Under the pieces are notes generated by a model, which worked only from the letters and a program-made list of their open reading frames with translations, ran no database searches and had not been told where the DNA came from. A stretch of 64,000 nt of DNA, taken from NCBI RefSeq assembly GCF_036381655.1, contig NZ_DASVCJ010000026.1, forward strand, positions 70,625 through 134,624, written 5' to 3'. The first letter of the stretch is position 1. Each line of letters begins with the position of its first letter. The stretch comes from Ferrovibrio sp036381655 (GTDB lineage Bacteria > Pseudomonadota > Alphaproteobacteria > Ferrovibrionales > Ferrovibrionaceae). This document shows positions 53,231 to 61,785 of this stretch, piece by piece. Made by a program: the position numbers and the translations under genes.

Positions 53231-53285
53231 GGGGCTAGCCCCTGCGTTCCGGGGCGTCGGGAGGCTGCGGCCCCTTGACGCCCCG
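53231..53285 (+). other. Double stem-loop between binding-protein gene and livH
   Basis: GGGGCTAGCCCC (53231-53242) is a perfect palindrome. A 9-bp stem follows, CGGGGCGTC (53250-53258) with GACGCCCCG (53277-53285). There is no poly-T tract, so mRNA protection or partial read-through control is likelier than full termination. The reverse-strand Liv operon has a hairpin in the same position. Confidence 0.6.
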
Positions 53286-53311
53286 TTTCTATATGTCAGC
53301 TTCGCCCTGCC

Positions 53312-54232
53312 ATGATCCTTCTTCTCGTCGAGCAATTCCTGAACGGCCTGCAGACCGGCCTGTTGCTGTTTCTGCTGGCGGCGGGCCTGACCCTCGTCTT
53401 CGGGATCATGGATCTGGTGAACCTGGCGCATGGCTCCCTTTACATGATGGGCGCCTACTTCGCCGCCGTCTTCACGCAGTGGACCGGCAATTTCTTTCTC
53501 GGCGCCTTGCTGGCGCTGCCCGCCGGCGCGCTGCTCGGCATCGTCACCGAGGTCATCGCGCTGCGCACGCTTTATACCCGCGATCACCTCGATCAGGTGC
53601 TCGCCACCTTCGGCCTGATCCTGTTCTTTAACGAACTGGCGCGGCTGGTCTTCGGCGTCGGCGGCATGGCGATCGAGCTGCCCGCCTGGCTGGAAGGCCA
53701 GGTCGAGGTCCTGCCCGGCCTGCCCTATCCGACCTTCCGCTTCCTCATCATCGTCGTCGGCCTGGCCTGCGCCTTCTTCCTGTATTACCTGGTGCAGCGC
53801 ACGCGGCTCGGCATGCTGATCCGCGCCGGCGCGTCCAACCGCGAGATGGTCGGCGCGCTCGGCATCGACATCAAGCTGCTGTTCACGCTGGTCTTCGGCC
53901 TCGGCTCCGGCCTGGCGGCGCTGGCCGGCCTGATGAGCGGCCCGATCACCACCGTGCAGATCGGCATGGGCGACAACATCCTGATCCTCGCCCTGGTCGT
54001 CATCGTCATCGGCGGCATCGGCTCGATCCGCGGCGCCTTCATCGCCGCCGTGATGATCGGCATCATCGACACGATGGGCCGCGCCTTCCTGCCCGATATC
54101 CTCGGCAGTTTCCTCAGTCCCGCCGATGCCGGCACGCTCGCCCAGGCGCTCTCGTCGATGCTGATCTACATCCTGATGGCCGGCGTGCTCGTGCTTCGCC
54201 CCGCCGGCCTCTTCCCGGCGCCAGGCCGATGA
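53312..54232 (+). CDS. livH: Branched-chain-type ABC permease LivH
   Basis: A 306-residue membrane permease with eight or so helices. LivH signatures are EQFLNGLQTGLLLFLLAAGLTLVFGIMDLVNLAHGSLYMMGAYF, then LGMLIRAGASNREMVGALGIDIKLLFTLVFGLGSGLAALAG (the EAA-like coupling loop) and DNILILALVVIVIGGIGSIRGAFIAAVMIGIIDTMG. It overlaps livM by four bases. Transports the ligand delivered by the upstream binding protein. Confidence 0.94.
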   Translation: MILLLVEQFLNGLQTGLLLFLLAAGLTLVFGIMDLVNLAHGSLYMMGAYFAAVFTQWTGNFFLGALLALPAGALLGIVTEVIALRTLYTRDHLDQVLATFGLILFFNELARLVFGVGGMAIELPAWLEGQVEVLPGLPYPTFRFLIIVVGLACAFFLYYLVQRTRLGMLIRAGASNREMVGALGIDIKLLFTLVFGLGSGLAALAGLMSGPITTVQIGMGDNILILALVVIVIGGIGSIRGAFIAAVMIGIIDTMGRAFLPDILGSFLSPADAGTLAQALSSMLIYILMAGVLVLRPAGLFPAPGR

Positions 54233-55374
54233 AACCGACCGCCATGATCCCCGTTTCCAAGCTGCCCTTCAAATCGCCAGTCACCACGATCACCGGGCTG
54301 GTCCTGCTCGGTCTGCTCGCGCTGGTGCCGCTGGCCAGCGAAGTGTTCGACGATCCGTTTCTGCTGACGCTGTTCACCCGCATCGTCATCATGGCGCTCG
54401 CCGCCGTCAGCCTGAATTTCATCCTGGGCTATGGCGGCATGGTCAGCTTCGGGCATGCCGCCTATATCGGCATCGGCGGCTATGCCATCGGCATCCTCGC
54501 CCATCACGGCATCCGCGAAGCCTGGATCCAGTGGCCGGTGGCGTTGATCATGTCGGCACTGGCGGCGCTGATCATCGGGCTGCTGTCGCTGCGCACCCGC
54601 GGCATCTTCTTCATCATGATCACGCTCGCGCTGGCGCAGCTCGTCTATTATCTCGGCAACGGCGCCTATGCCTATGGCGGCGACGACGGCCTCACCATCC
54701 TCGAGCGCACCGATTTCGGCGGCATCATCGACGTCAACGACCGCATCACCCTTTATTACCTCTGCTGGACCCTGCTCGCCCTGGCGCTCTATCTTTGCTA
54801 CCGCGTGATCAACTCGCGCTTCGGCATGGTGCTGCAGGGCGCCAAATCGAACGACCGCCGCATGGCAACCCTCGGCTATCCGGTCTTTCGCTACCGCCTG
54901 ACCGCTTTCGTCATCGCCGGCGCCGTCTGCGGCCTGGCCGGCGTGCTGACGGCGACGCAGGCCGACTTCGTCAGCCCCGCCATGATGCACTGGACCCGCT
55001 CGGGCGACCTGATCGTCATGGTCGTGCTGGGCGGCATGGGCAGCCTGTTCGGGCCTCTCTTCGGCGCGGTCAGCTATCTGATGCTGGAGGAAATCCTGTC
55101 CGGCTGGACGGAATACTGGAAGATCGTCTTCGGCCCGATCCTGCTGCTGGTGGTGATCTTCGCCCGCGGCGGCATCGACGGGGCGTTGGCGCGCGGGGCC
55201 GCCGGCTATCTCATCGCCGGCGCGGCGGCTTTGTTCCTGATCTATGGCGTCCACTCGGCCTACGAGGATGCATGGCTGGTGCCGGTGCTCATTCTCGTCG
55301 CCGCCTGCATCCCGGTGGCGCTGCTGTGGCGGCGGCGCCGGCGCAGCCTGCATGGCGGAGGCGATCATGCTTGA
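54229..55374 (+). CDS. livM: Branched-chain-type ABC permease LivM
   Basis: A 381-residue membrane permease. LivM signatures are ALAAVSLNFILGYGGMVSFGHAAYIGIGGYAIGIL, TRGIFFIMITLALAQLVYYLGNGAYAYGGDDGLTI, VINSRFGMVLQGAKSNDRRMATLGYPVFRYRLTAFVIAGAVCGLAGVL, and GDLIVMVVLGGMGSLFGPLFGAVSYLMLEEIL. The C-terminal 70 residues carry extra hydrophobic segments beyond the usual end (GYLIAGAAALFLIYGV; VPVLILVAACIPVALLW), an extension with an arginine-rich tail. Coupled to livH by ATGA, and it overlaps livG by 8 bases. Confidence 0.93.
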   Translation: MKPTAMIPVSKLPFKSPVTTITGLVLLGLLALVPLASEVFDDPFLLTLFTRIVIMALAAVSLNFILGYGGMVSFGHAAYIGIGGYAIGILAHHGIREAWIQWPVALIMSALAALIIGLLSLRTRGIFFIMITLALAQLVYYLGNGAYAYGGDDGLTILERTDFGGIIDVNDRITLYYLCWTLLALALYLCYRVINSRFGMVLQGAKSNDRRMATLGYPVFRYRLTAFVIAGAVCGLAGVLTATQADFVSPAMMHWTRSGDLIVMVVLGGMGSLFGPLFGAVSYLMLEEILSGWTEYWKIVFGPILLLVVIFARGGIDGALARGAAGYLIAGAAALFLIYGVHSAYEDAWLVPVLILVAACIPVALLWRRRRRSLHGGGDHA

Positions 55375-56121
55375 GCCGGTGCTGAAGGTCGAGAATCTGG
55401 TCAAGCGCTTCGGCGGCCTGGTCGCCACCGACAACCTCTCGCTCGACATCCGGGAGGGCGAAATCCATGCCGTGATCGGTCCGAACGGCGCCGGCAAGAC
55501 CACCATGATCAGCCAGCTCATCGGCGAGCTTCGCCCCGATGCCGGCAGCATCCAGTTCATGGGCAGGGATATCACCGCGACGCCGGTGCATGCGCGCTCC
55601 CATCTCGGCATCGCCCGCTCGTTTCAGATCACCTCGATCTTCCTGAACTTCACCGCACTGGACAATGTCGCGCTGGCCGTGCAGGCGCATGACGGGCATT
55701 CCTTCCGCTTCTGGGCCGATGCCCGCCGCGATCCGCGGTTGCGCGAGCCGGCGATGGCCGCGCTCGAGCAGGTCGGCCTCACCCATCGCGCCGGCACCAT
55801 CGCCAGCGCTCTCAGCCATGGCGAGCACCGCCAGCTCGAAATCGCCATGGCGCTCGCGACCAAGCCTAAGCTGCTGCTGCTCGACGAGCCGATGGCCGGC
55901 ATGGGGCCGGAGGATTCGGCGCGCATGGTGGTCATGCTGCAGAAGATCAAGGGCAGCATCTCCATGCTGCTGATCGAGCACGACATGGATGCCGTCTTCG
56001 CCCTGGCCGACCGCATCACCGTGCTGGTCTACGGCCGGGGCATCGCCACCGGCCAGCCGGAGGAGATCCGCCGCAACGAACAGGTCCGCCAGGCCTATCT
56101 CGGCGATGAGGGGCTGGCGGG

Positions 56122-56125
<4 letters not shown>
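55367..56125 (+). CDS. livG: Branched-chain-type ABC ATP-binding protein LivG
   Basis: A 252-residue ATPase. Walker A GPNGAGKTTMISQLIGE; LivG-typical LGIARSFQITSIFLNFTALDNVALAVQ; signature ALSHGEHRQLEIAMALAT; Walker B LLLLDEPMAGMGPED; H-loop LLIEHDMDAVFALADRITVLVYGRG. The ATG at 55367 has GGAGG 6 bases upstream and is preferred to the ATG at 55352. Coupled to livF by ATGA. Confidence 0.93.
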
Positions 56126-56841
<716 letters not shown>

Positions 56842-56923
56842 TTCTTGCGAACAGCCATTGCCAGAGGCAGCGCTTCCCAGCAAACTATGGCCTGAGTAGC
56901 GGGCGGGCGCTCGGGGGGCTGGG

Positions 56924-57997
56924 ATGTATCACGATGACCTGCATCAGGCGGCCGAATTCGCCCACGCGGCGGTGGCCAGCATGGCGCGTTTCTCGATTCC
57001 CCCCACCCCGATCAACTTCACCATCTGGTACGAATACCATGCCGGCCGCGACCCGGCTCTGAGCCACGCCATCGACTCGCTGCTCGGCAGCCAGACGCCG
57101 TTCACGCCGGAAACCACGCTGCAGCTGTATGAGGAATTCCTCAATCCGGCGCGGATGCTGCGCGCCTCGCGCGAGACCACCGAAAAGCTGGCATCGGCCA
57201 TGGAGGAGCTGCGCCATTTCATCGGCGCCGCCGAGGAGGACACCCGCGCCTATGGCGACAAGCTGGAGCATTTCTCCGGCAAGCTCGACAGCCAGGTGCA
57301 GGTGCATTCCGCCCCGGCGCTCGGCTCGCTGGTCGGCGCCATCCTGCAGGAAACCCGTAGCATGCAGGAGCGCAACCAGTCGCTGGAAGACCGGCTGGCC
57401 GAGACGACGGCGGAAGTGCAGCTCCTGCGCGAGCATTTCGAGCAGGCGCGCCGCGAGGCGCTGTCGGATGCGCTGACCGGCCTCGCCAACCGCAAGAATT
57501 TCGAGCAGACGCTGACGCTGTTCGCCAAGATGGCGCAGGATACGCATGAACCGCTGGCCCTGATGCTGATCGACATCGATCATTTCAAGCTGTTCAACGA
57601 CCGCCACGGGCATCAGACCGGCGATACCGTCCTGCAGCTCGTCGCCCGCACATTGAGCGACAATGTGAAGGGCCAGGATCTGGCCGCCCGCTACGGCGGC
57701 GAGGAATTCGCTTTGCTGCTGCCGCGCACCCGCGCCGACCAGGCGGTGAAACTCGGCAACAACCTGCGCAACCTGGTCAATGCCCGCAAACTGGTGAAGC
57801 GCCATTCCGGCGACGAGCTGGGGCGCATCACCATTTCCGCCGGCGTCGCCGAATACCGCCTGGGCGAAGCCTTGAGCAGCTTCGTGCAGCGCGCCGACGC
57901 CGCGCTCTACGCCGCCAAGCGCCAGGGCCGCAACTGCGTCGTTGCCGCAACGGAAAGCGGCAGCGGAAAAGCCGCGGCGGCTGTTCTGCCCGGCTGA
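56924..57997 (+). CDS. GGDEF domain diguanylate cyclase
   Basis: A 357-residue soluble protein. The N-terminal region (1 to about 100; SIPPTPINFTIWYEYHAGRDPALSHAIDSLLG) is a conserved helical module seen before GGDEF domains in alphaproteobacteria. A coiled coil (about 125-180) leads to the catalytic domain (about 183-335), with SDALTGLANRKNFE, LMLIDIDHFKLFNDRHGHQTGD and AARYGGEEFALLLPR. GGEEF and the metal aspartates are intact, so it should make cyclic-di-GMP. The inhibitory I-site position reads KGQD instead of RxxD, so product inhibition may be weakened. No membrane or sensor domain. It sits between livF and a PaaG-like gene. Confidence 0.92.
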   Translation: MYHDDLHQAAEFAHAAVASMARFSIPPTPINFTIWYEYHAGRDPALSHAIDSLLGSQTPFTPETTLQLYEEFLNPARMLRASRETTEKLASAMEELRHFIGAAEEDTRAYGDKLEHFSGKLDSQVQVHSAPALGSLVGAILQETRSMQERNQSLEDRLAETTAEVQLLREHFEQARREALSDALTGLANRKNFEQTLTLFAKMAQDTHEPLALMLIDIDHFKLFNDRHGHQTGDTVLQLVARTLSDNVKGQDLAARYGGEEFALLLPRTRADQAVKLGNNLRNLVNARKLVKRHSGDELGRITISAGVAEYRLGEALSSFVQRADAALYAAKRQGRNCVVAATESGSGKAAAAVLPG

Positions 57998-58038
57998 GAA
58001 ATCGGCTAGCGTTCGTCTCCGGCAAGGGAGAGAAACGC

Positions 58039-58833
58039 ATGGCCTACGAGACCCTCCTGGTGGACAAGCGCGGCGGCATCGCCACTGTCACCTTAAACCG
58101 ACCCGACAAGCTGAACGCGATCACGCCAACGCTGATGCAGGAATTGCTGGCGGCGCTGAAGGACATCGAGACCGACGGCACCTCGCGCTGCCTGATGCTG
58201 ACCGGCGCCGGCCGCGGCTTCTGCTCCGGCGCCGACCTCACCGGCCGCGACGTGAACCAGGACAGCGCCGACCGGCCCGATCCGGGCGCCACCCTGCATC
58301 AGAACTATCATCCCACCATCCGCAAGCTGGCGAGCTATCGTCTGCCGATCGTCTGCGCTGTCAACGGCCCGGCCGCCGGGGCCGGCATGAGCCTGGCGCT
58401 GACCGGCGACATCGTCATCGCCGCGCGCTCGGCCAGCTTCCTGCAGGCCTTCGCCAATATCGGCCTGGTGCCCGATGCCGGCAGCACCTATTTCCTGCCG
58501 CGGCTGGCCGGCACGGCACGCGCCCTGGGCATGACCATGCTGGGGGAAAAGCTGCCGGCCGAAACCGCCGCCGCATGGGGCCTGATCTGGAAATGCGTCG
58601 ACGACGAGGCGCTGCTGGAGGAAGCCGGCAAGGTGGCGGCGAAATTCGCCGCCGGCCCGACCGTGGCCTATGGCGAAATCCGCCGCCTGGTCCGCCAGTC
58701 CTGGTCCAACAACCTTGATACCCAGCTCGAGCAGGAGGCGCTGTCGCAAAGCGTCGCCGGCCGCAGCGACGATTTCATCGAGGGCGTCGCCGCCTTCCTG
58801 CAGAAGCGGCCCGCCAGATTCACCGGAAAATGA
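58039..58833 (+). CDS. PaaG-like enoyl-CoA hydratase/isomerase
   Basis: A 264-residue crotonase-fold enzyme. TVTLNRPDKLNAITPTLMQEL; oxyanion loop LTGAGRGFCSGADLTGR; PIVCAVNGPAAGAGMSLALTGDIVIAARSASFLQAFANIGLVPDAGSTYFLPRLAGTARALGMTMLGEKL. The GLVPDAGSTYFLPRL block with aspartate and the later AAAWGLIWKCVDD are typical of PaaG (1,2-epoxyphenylacetyl-CoA isomerase) and close relatives. No phenylacetyl-CoA epoxidase genes are here, so another ring or dienoyl isomerisation is possible. AAGGGAGAG precedes the ATG. Coupled by ATGA to the PaaI gene. Confidence 0.88.
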   Translation: MAYETLLVDKRGGIATVTLNRPDKLNAITPTLMQELLAALKDIETDGTSRCLMLTGAGRGFCSGADLTGRDVNQDSADRPDPGATLHQNYHPTIRKLASYRLPIVCAVNGPAAGAGMSLALTGDIVIAARSASFLQAFANIGLVPDAGSTYFLPRLAGTARALGMTMLGEKLPAETAAAWGLIWKCVDDEALLEEAGKVAAKFAAGPTVAYGEIRRLVRQSWSNNLDTQLEQEALSQSVAGRSDDFIEGVAAFLQKRPARFTGK

Positions 58834-59291
58834 CCAGCCAGAAGAAAACCCCGCAGGAGCTGGCCGACCTGATCGGCAGGACCGCCGCCCAACGCGATCT
58901 CGCGGCGCGCCGGCTCGGCATCGAGTTGGTGGAGATGGGCCCTGGCCGGGCCGTGCTGCGCATGACGGTGCAGCCGGATATGGTCAACAGCCACGGCACC
59001 TGCCATGGCGGCATCATTTTCACGCTGGCCGACAGCGCTTTCGGCTATGCCTGCAATTCCTTCAACCGCAACAGCGTCGCCCAGCATGCCAGCATCGAAT
59101 TCCTGCGGCCGGTCATGCCCGGCACGGAGCTGACCGCCGTGGCCGAACTGCGCTCCACCACCGGGCGCAGCAGCATCTATGACATGACCGTGAGCGACGC
59201 GGACGGCAACGCGGTCGCCCTGTTCCGCGGCTTGGCGCGGACCATATCCGGAGAAACCGTTCCCGGCCTGACGCCGCCCGATGGAGCTTAG
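58830..59291 (+). CDS. paaI: PaaI-like hydroxyphenylacetyl-CoA thioesterase
   Basis: A 153-residue hot-dog thioesterase. It reads LGIELVEMGPGRAVLRMTVQPDMVNSHGTCHGGIIFTLADSAFGYACNSFNR, with the N-x-HG-x-x-HGG-x-x-x-x-x-AD core holding the catalytic aspartate, then IEFLRPVMPGTELTAVAE and a C-terminal VALFRGLARTISG. These enzymes rescue CoA from dead-end aromatic-CoA esters. It overlaps the PaaG-like gene, matching the usual paaG-paaI pairing. Confidence 0.93.
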   Translation: MTSQKKTPQELADLIGRTAAQRDLAARRLGIELVEMGPGRAVLRMTVQPDMVNSHGTCHGGIIFTLADSAFGYACNSFNRNSVAQHASIEFLRPVMPGTELTAVAELRSTTGRSSIYDMTVSDADGNAVALFRGLARTISGETVPGLTPPDGA

Positions 59292-59292
59292 C

Positions 59293-59499
59293 ATGGCACA
59301 CCTGAACACCGCGCCCAACCTTGCCGACCCGGATGCCTTCTTCGCCGCCGTGGTCAAGATGACCGAAGGCCTCGACGACCGCGCCGCCCAGACGGCGATC
59401 TCCAAGCTGGTGCTGCTGCTGGCCAACCATATCGGCGACGAAGCCGTGCTGAAGGAGGCGATCGCCATCGCCCGCGGCGCACGGGACGAGGCGGCGTGA
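59293..59499 (+). CDS. DUF2783 small protein
   Basis: A 68-residue protein, MAHLNTAPNLADPDAFFAAVVKMTEGL, then RAAQTAISKLVLLLANHIGDEAVLKEAIAIARGA. The NLxDPDxFY/F start and LLLANHIGD core match DUF2783, a small all-helical family of unknown function often found beside flavin-dependent aromatic-degradation enzymes. The ATG at 59293 has GGAG 6 bases upstream, though an in-frame ATG four codons earlier (59281) overlaps the PaaI stop. Last gene of the forward cluster, converging on the TfoX gene. Possibly an accessory or chaperone protein for the pathway. Confidence 0.8.
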   Translation: MAHLNTAPNLADPDAFFAAVVKMTEGLDDRAAQTAISKLVLLLANHIGDEAVLKEAIAIARGARDEAA

Positions 59500-59520
59500 C
59501 GGCCCGGAAAGGGCGGCTTT

Positions 59521-59552
59521 CGCTCAGCGCCGCCGTCTGCCGGCGCTGAGCG
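59521..59552. terminator. Inverted repeat between convergent genes (possible bidirectional terminator)
   Basis: Perfect 12-bp arms (CGCTCAGCGCCG and CGGCGCTGAGCG) enclose an 8-base loop and overlap the last codons of the TfoX-like gene. No clear T-tract is present on either strand, so factor-independent termination is not certain. The placement between two converging ends is suggestive. Confidence 0.5.
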
Positions 59553-59910
59553 CGGCCCGGCGCGAGGGCGGCGGCACGGCTGCCTTGGCCAGACGGGCGA
59601 CGCCCAGCGCCCGGCGGGCCCAGACCAGCGCCTCGTCGGCATCGTCGACCAGTTCCGCCGGCATCTGCCAATAGCTCATCACCACCGGCTTGCCGTTGGC
59701 CCGATAGACATACGGCCCGCAGCCATGGGCCTCGAACGCCTTGCGGCTCTCCTCGTCGGCCTTGAGATAGATCGTATCATCCACGACCAGGCCGAACATT
59801 ACGCCGCGGCAATAGATGCCGGCGCCGCCGAACATCCTGCGCAGGCTGACCCCGCCCAATGGCGCGAAGAGTTCCTGAACGAATGCGATGAAGTCGTGAC
59901 TCGCAGTCAT
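59524..59910 (-). CDS. TfoX/Sxy N-terminal domain protein
   Basis: A 128-residue protein with the TfoX_N domain: FVQELFAPLGGVSLRRMFGGAGIYCRGVMFGLVVDDTIYLKADEESRKAFEAHGCGPYVYRANGKPVVMSYWQMPAELVDDADEALVWARRAL. In enterics and Haemophilus the domain belongs to a competence coregulator with CRP. In alphaproteobacteria the isolated N domain is common and its role is unknown. The C-terminal tail (RRAALSAGRRRR) is basic and is encoded in an inverted repeat. The ATG at 59910 is chosen because domain homology starts there. It is divergent from the fluoride operon. Confidence 0.9.
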   Translation of the reverse strand: MTASHDFIAFVQELFAPLGGVSLRRMFGGAGIYCRGVMFGLVVDDTIYLKADEESRKAFEAHGCGPYVYRANGKPVVMSYWQMPAELVDDADEALVWARRALGVARLAKAAVPPPSRRAALSAGRRRR

Positions 59911-59994
59911 GGCGCCGCAGCCTAGCCGCACAGGCCGTTCCGGCCAAGCGGGCGCTTTGACGGAAAAAAGGAAAGCCGTTAATTTCCGCCCGAT

Positions 59995-60076
59995 GGGGAT
60001 GGGGTCCCCTCGATAACCGCCGCTGGCCCGATGCCGGTCGCCGCTGGCCCGATGCCGGTCGCCGATGGCCCCTGCC
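59995..60076 (+). ncRNA. Fluoride riboswitch (crcB motif) with duplicated internal hairpin
   Basis: The order of motifs fits the fluoride aptamer. P1 is GGGG (59995-59998) pairing with CCCC (60006-60009) around loop ATGGGGT. Next come ATAACC (60013-60018), a hairpin region, and GATGGCCCCTGCC (60064-60076), the conserved GATG-x-CYCC-T-x-C end. Loop bases GGGGT (60001-60005) can pair with GCCCC (60068-60072), giving the expected pseudoknot. The P2 region holds two tandem copies of a 21-base hairpin unit instead of one. Downstream genes are MFS, CrcB and DUF190, a fluoride-resistance operon, which supports the call. The expression platform is not obvious; the ribosome binding site lies about 70 bases downstream. 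Confidence 0.8.
60020..60061 (+). repeat. Two tandem copies of a 21-bp hairpin unit inside the riboswitch
   Basis: The unit at 60020-60040 is repeated exactly at 60041-60061. Each copy, with one flanking base on the 5' side and one on the 3' side, can fold as a 9-base stem GCCGCTGGC / GCCGGTCGC with one C-C mismatch and loop CCGAT. A degenerate third start (CCGATGGCC) follows and coincides with the conserved aptamer end. Confidence 0.85.
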
Positions 60077-60160
60077 GCGGCGATCCGGCGGCGGGAATTT
60101 GCTCGAGGCTTCCGTCACTGCCGTATCAGCTTCAGCGTGCCGGTCGGAGGCGAGGCGACG

Positions 60161-61387
60161 ATGGATGGCGCATCGAAAAAGCCCGGCGCATTGCGCGCCC
60201 TGCCGCGCGGCATCTGGGCGCTCGGCCTCGTCTCCGGCTTCATGGACATGTCGTCCGAGTTGATCCATAGCCTGCTGCCGCTCTTCCTGGTCGGCACGCT
60301 GGGTGCCAGCGCCGCCAGCCTCGGGCTCATCGAAGGAATCGCCGAGGCGACCGCCTCGGTGACCAAGGTTTTCTCCGGCGCCCTGAGCGATTGGCTCGGC
60401 AAGCGCAAGCTGCTGGCGATCGCCGGCTACGGCCTGGCGGCGCTGACGAAGCCGTTCTTTCCCCTGGCCCATACCATCGAGGCGGTTTTCTTCGCGCGGT
60501 TCGCCGACCGCCTCGGCAAGGGCATTCGCGGCGCGCCGCGCGATGCCCTGGTGGCCGACATCACGCCTCTGCATTTGCGCGGCGCCGCCTATGGCCTGCG
60601 GCAATCCCTCGACACCGTCGGCGCCATTATCGGGCCGCTGCTCGCCATGGCCGCGATGGCCCTGCTGTCGGGAGACTTGCGCGGCGCCCTGTGGGTCGCC
60701 GTCCTGCCGGCCTTCATGGCCGTGGCGCTTCTGGCCTTCGGGGTGAAGGAACCGCAAGCCCCGGTCGGCGGCGGGGAGGCCAGGACCAGGCTGCGCCTCG
60801 ACGATATCGGACAGCTATCCGGCGGCTTCTGGCTGGTGGTCGGCATCGGCGCTTTGATGACGCTGGCCCGCTTTTCCGAGGCATTCCTGATCCTGCGCGG
60901 CGCCGATGCCGGATTGGGCATGCAATATGCTCCGCTGGTCATGGTGGTGATGAGCGCCGTCTATACCCTCTGTGCCTATCCTGCCGGTGCGCTGAGCGAC
61001 GAATGGGGCCGCCGCCCCCTGCTGTTGCTGGGCATGGCGGCGCTGGTCGCCTCCGATGTGGCGCTGGCGCTGGCGCGCGAGCCGATCCTGCTGTTTGCCG
61101 GCGTCGCTTTCTGGGGCCTGCATATGGGACTGACCCAGGGGCTGTTCGCCGCCCTGGTCGCCGATACCGCGCCGCTGCGGCTGCGCGGCACGGCCTTCGG
61201 GCTGTACAACCTGATCAATGGCGGCGCCCTGCTGGCCGCCAGCGTCATCGCCGGCGCGCTCTGGGACCGCATCGGCGCATCGGCCACTTTCTGGGCCGGC
61301 GCCGGTTTCACCGCAGCCTCGGCGCTCGGCCTTTTGCTATTCTACCGCGATCCGAATCCGAGGCCGCAACGCAGGACCACAGAATGA
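60161..61387 (+). CDS. MFS transporter, first gene of the fluoride-riboswitch operon
   Basis: A 408-residue 12-helix major facilitator. N-terminal IWALGLVSGFMDMSSELIHSLLPLFLVGTLGASAASLGLIEGIAEATASVTKVFSGALSDWLGKRKLL includes the loop 2-3 motif. Then come KGIRGAPRDALVADITPLHLRGAAYGLRQSLDTVGAIIGPL, and the second half with YPAGALSDEWGRRPLLLLG. The charged GIRGAPRDAL block is typical of a poorly characterised MFS group in proteobacteria. GGAGG about 10 bases before the ATG at 60161. Stop overlaps crcB (ATGA). Its fluoride-responsive leader implies a role in fluoride tolerance, perhaps export of fluoride or a damaged metabolite; substrate unknown. Confidence 0.9.
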   Translation: MDGASKKPGALRALPRGIWALGLVSGFMDMSSELIHSLLPLFLVGTLGASAASLGLIEGIAEATASVTKVFSGALSDWLGKRKLLAIAGYGLAALTKPFFPLAHTIEAVFFARFADRLGKGIRGAPRDALVADITPLHLRGAAYGLRQSLDTVGAIIGPLLAMAAMALLSGDLRGALWVAVLPAFMAVALLAFGVKEPQAPVGGGEARTRLRLDDIGQLSGGFWLVVGIGALMTLARFSEAFLILRGADAGLGMQYAPLVMVVMSAVYTLCAYPAGALSDEWGRRPLLLLGMAALVASDVALALAREPILLFAGVAFWGLHMGLTQGLFAALVADTAPLRLRGTAFGLYNLINGGALLAASVIAGALWDRIGASATFWAGAGFTAASALGLLLFYRDPNPRPQRRTTE

Positions 61388-61782
61388 CAGCCTACCTTTC
61401 CATTGCCCTGGGCGGCGCCCTGGGCAGCATGGCGCGCTACTGGTGCTCCGGCTTCGTGGCGGAGCGCTTCGGCGAAACCTTTCCCTGGGGGACGCTGGTC
61501 GTCAATGTCGCCGGCTCCTTCATCATCGGCTTCTTCGGCACGCTGACCGGCCCGGATGGCCGCCTGCTGGTCGGCACCTCGACGCGGCAATTCGTGATGG
61601 TCGGCATCTGCGGCGGCTATACCACCTTCTCCTCCTTCAGCCTGCAGACCTTGAATTTGATCCGCGACGGCGAGATCGCCCAGGCCGGCGGCAACATCGT
61701 CGCCTCGGTGGCTCTCTGCCTGATTGCCGTCTGGCTCGGCCATATCGCCGCGGCCAGCCTGAACCAGATGAAAGGAGCCTGA
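61384..61782 (+). CDS. crcB: Fluoride channel/exporter CrcB (Fluc)
   Basis: A 132-residue Fluc channel with four membrane helices. Signatures: LSIALGGALGSMARYWCSGFV, FPWGTLVVNVAGSFIIGFFGTL with the pore asparagine, the fluoride-lining GICGGYTTFSSFSLQTLNLI (GGYTTFSTFS motif, phenylalanine box), and a final helix ASVALCLIAVWLGHIAAASL. Works as a dual-topology dimer to let fluoride leave the cytoplasm. Coupled to the MFS gene and 3 bp before DUF190. Confidence 0.96.
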   Translation: MTAYLSIALGGALGSMARYWCSGFVAERFGETFPWGTLVVNVAGSFIIGFFGTLTGPDGRLLVGTSTRQFVMVGICGGYTTFSSFSLQTLNLIRDGEIAQAGGNIVASVALCLIAVWLGHIAAASLNQMKGA

Positions 61783-61785
61783 ACC

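Noticed and set aside
58039..59291. Canonical phenylacetate (paa) catabolic operon
   Set aside because: Only PaaG-like and PaaI-like genes occur; the epoxidase subunits, PaaZ and a PaaK-type ligase are not seen.
60020..60061. CRISPR or minisatellite reading of the 21-bp repeat
   Set aside because: Only two exact copies with no spacers, and the unit fits the P2 hairpin of the fluoride aptamer.
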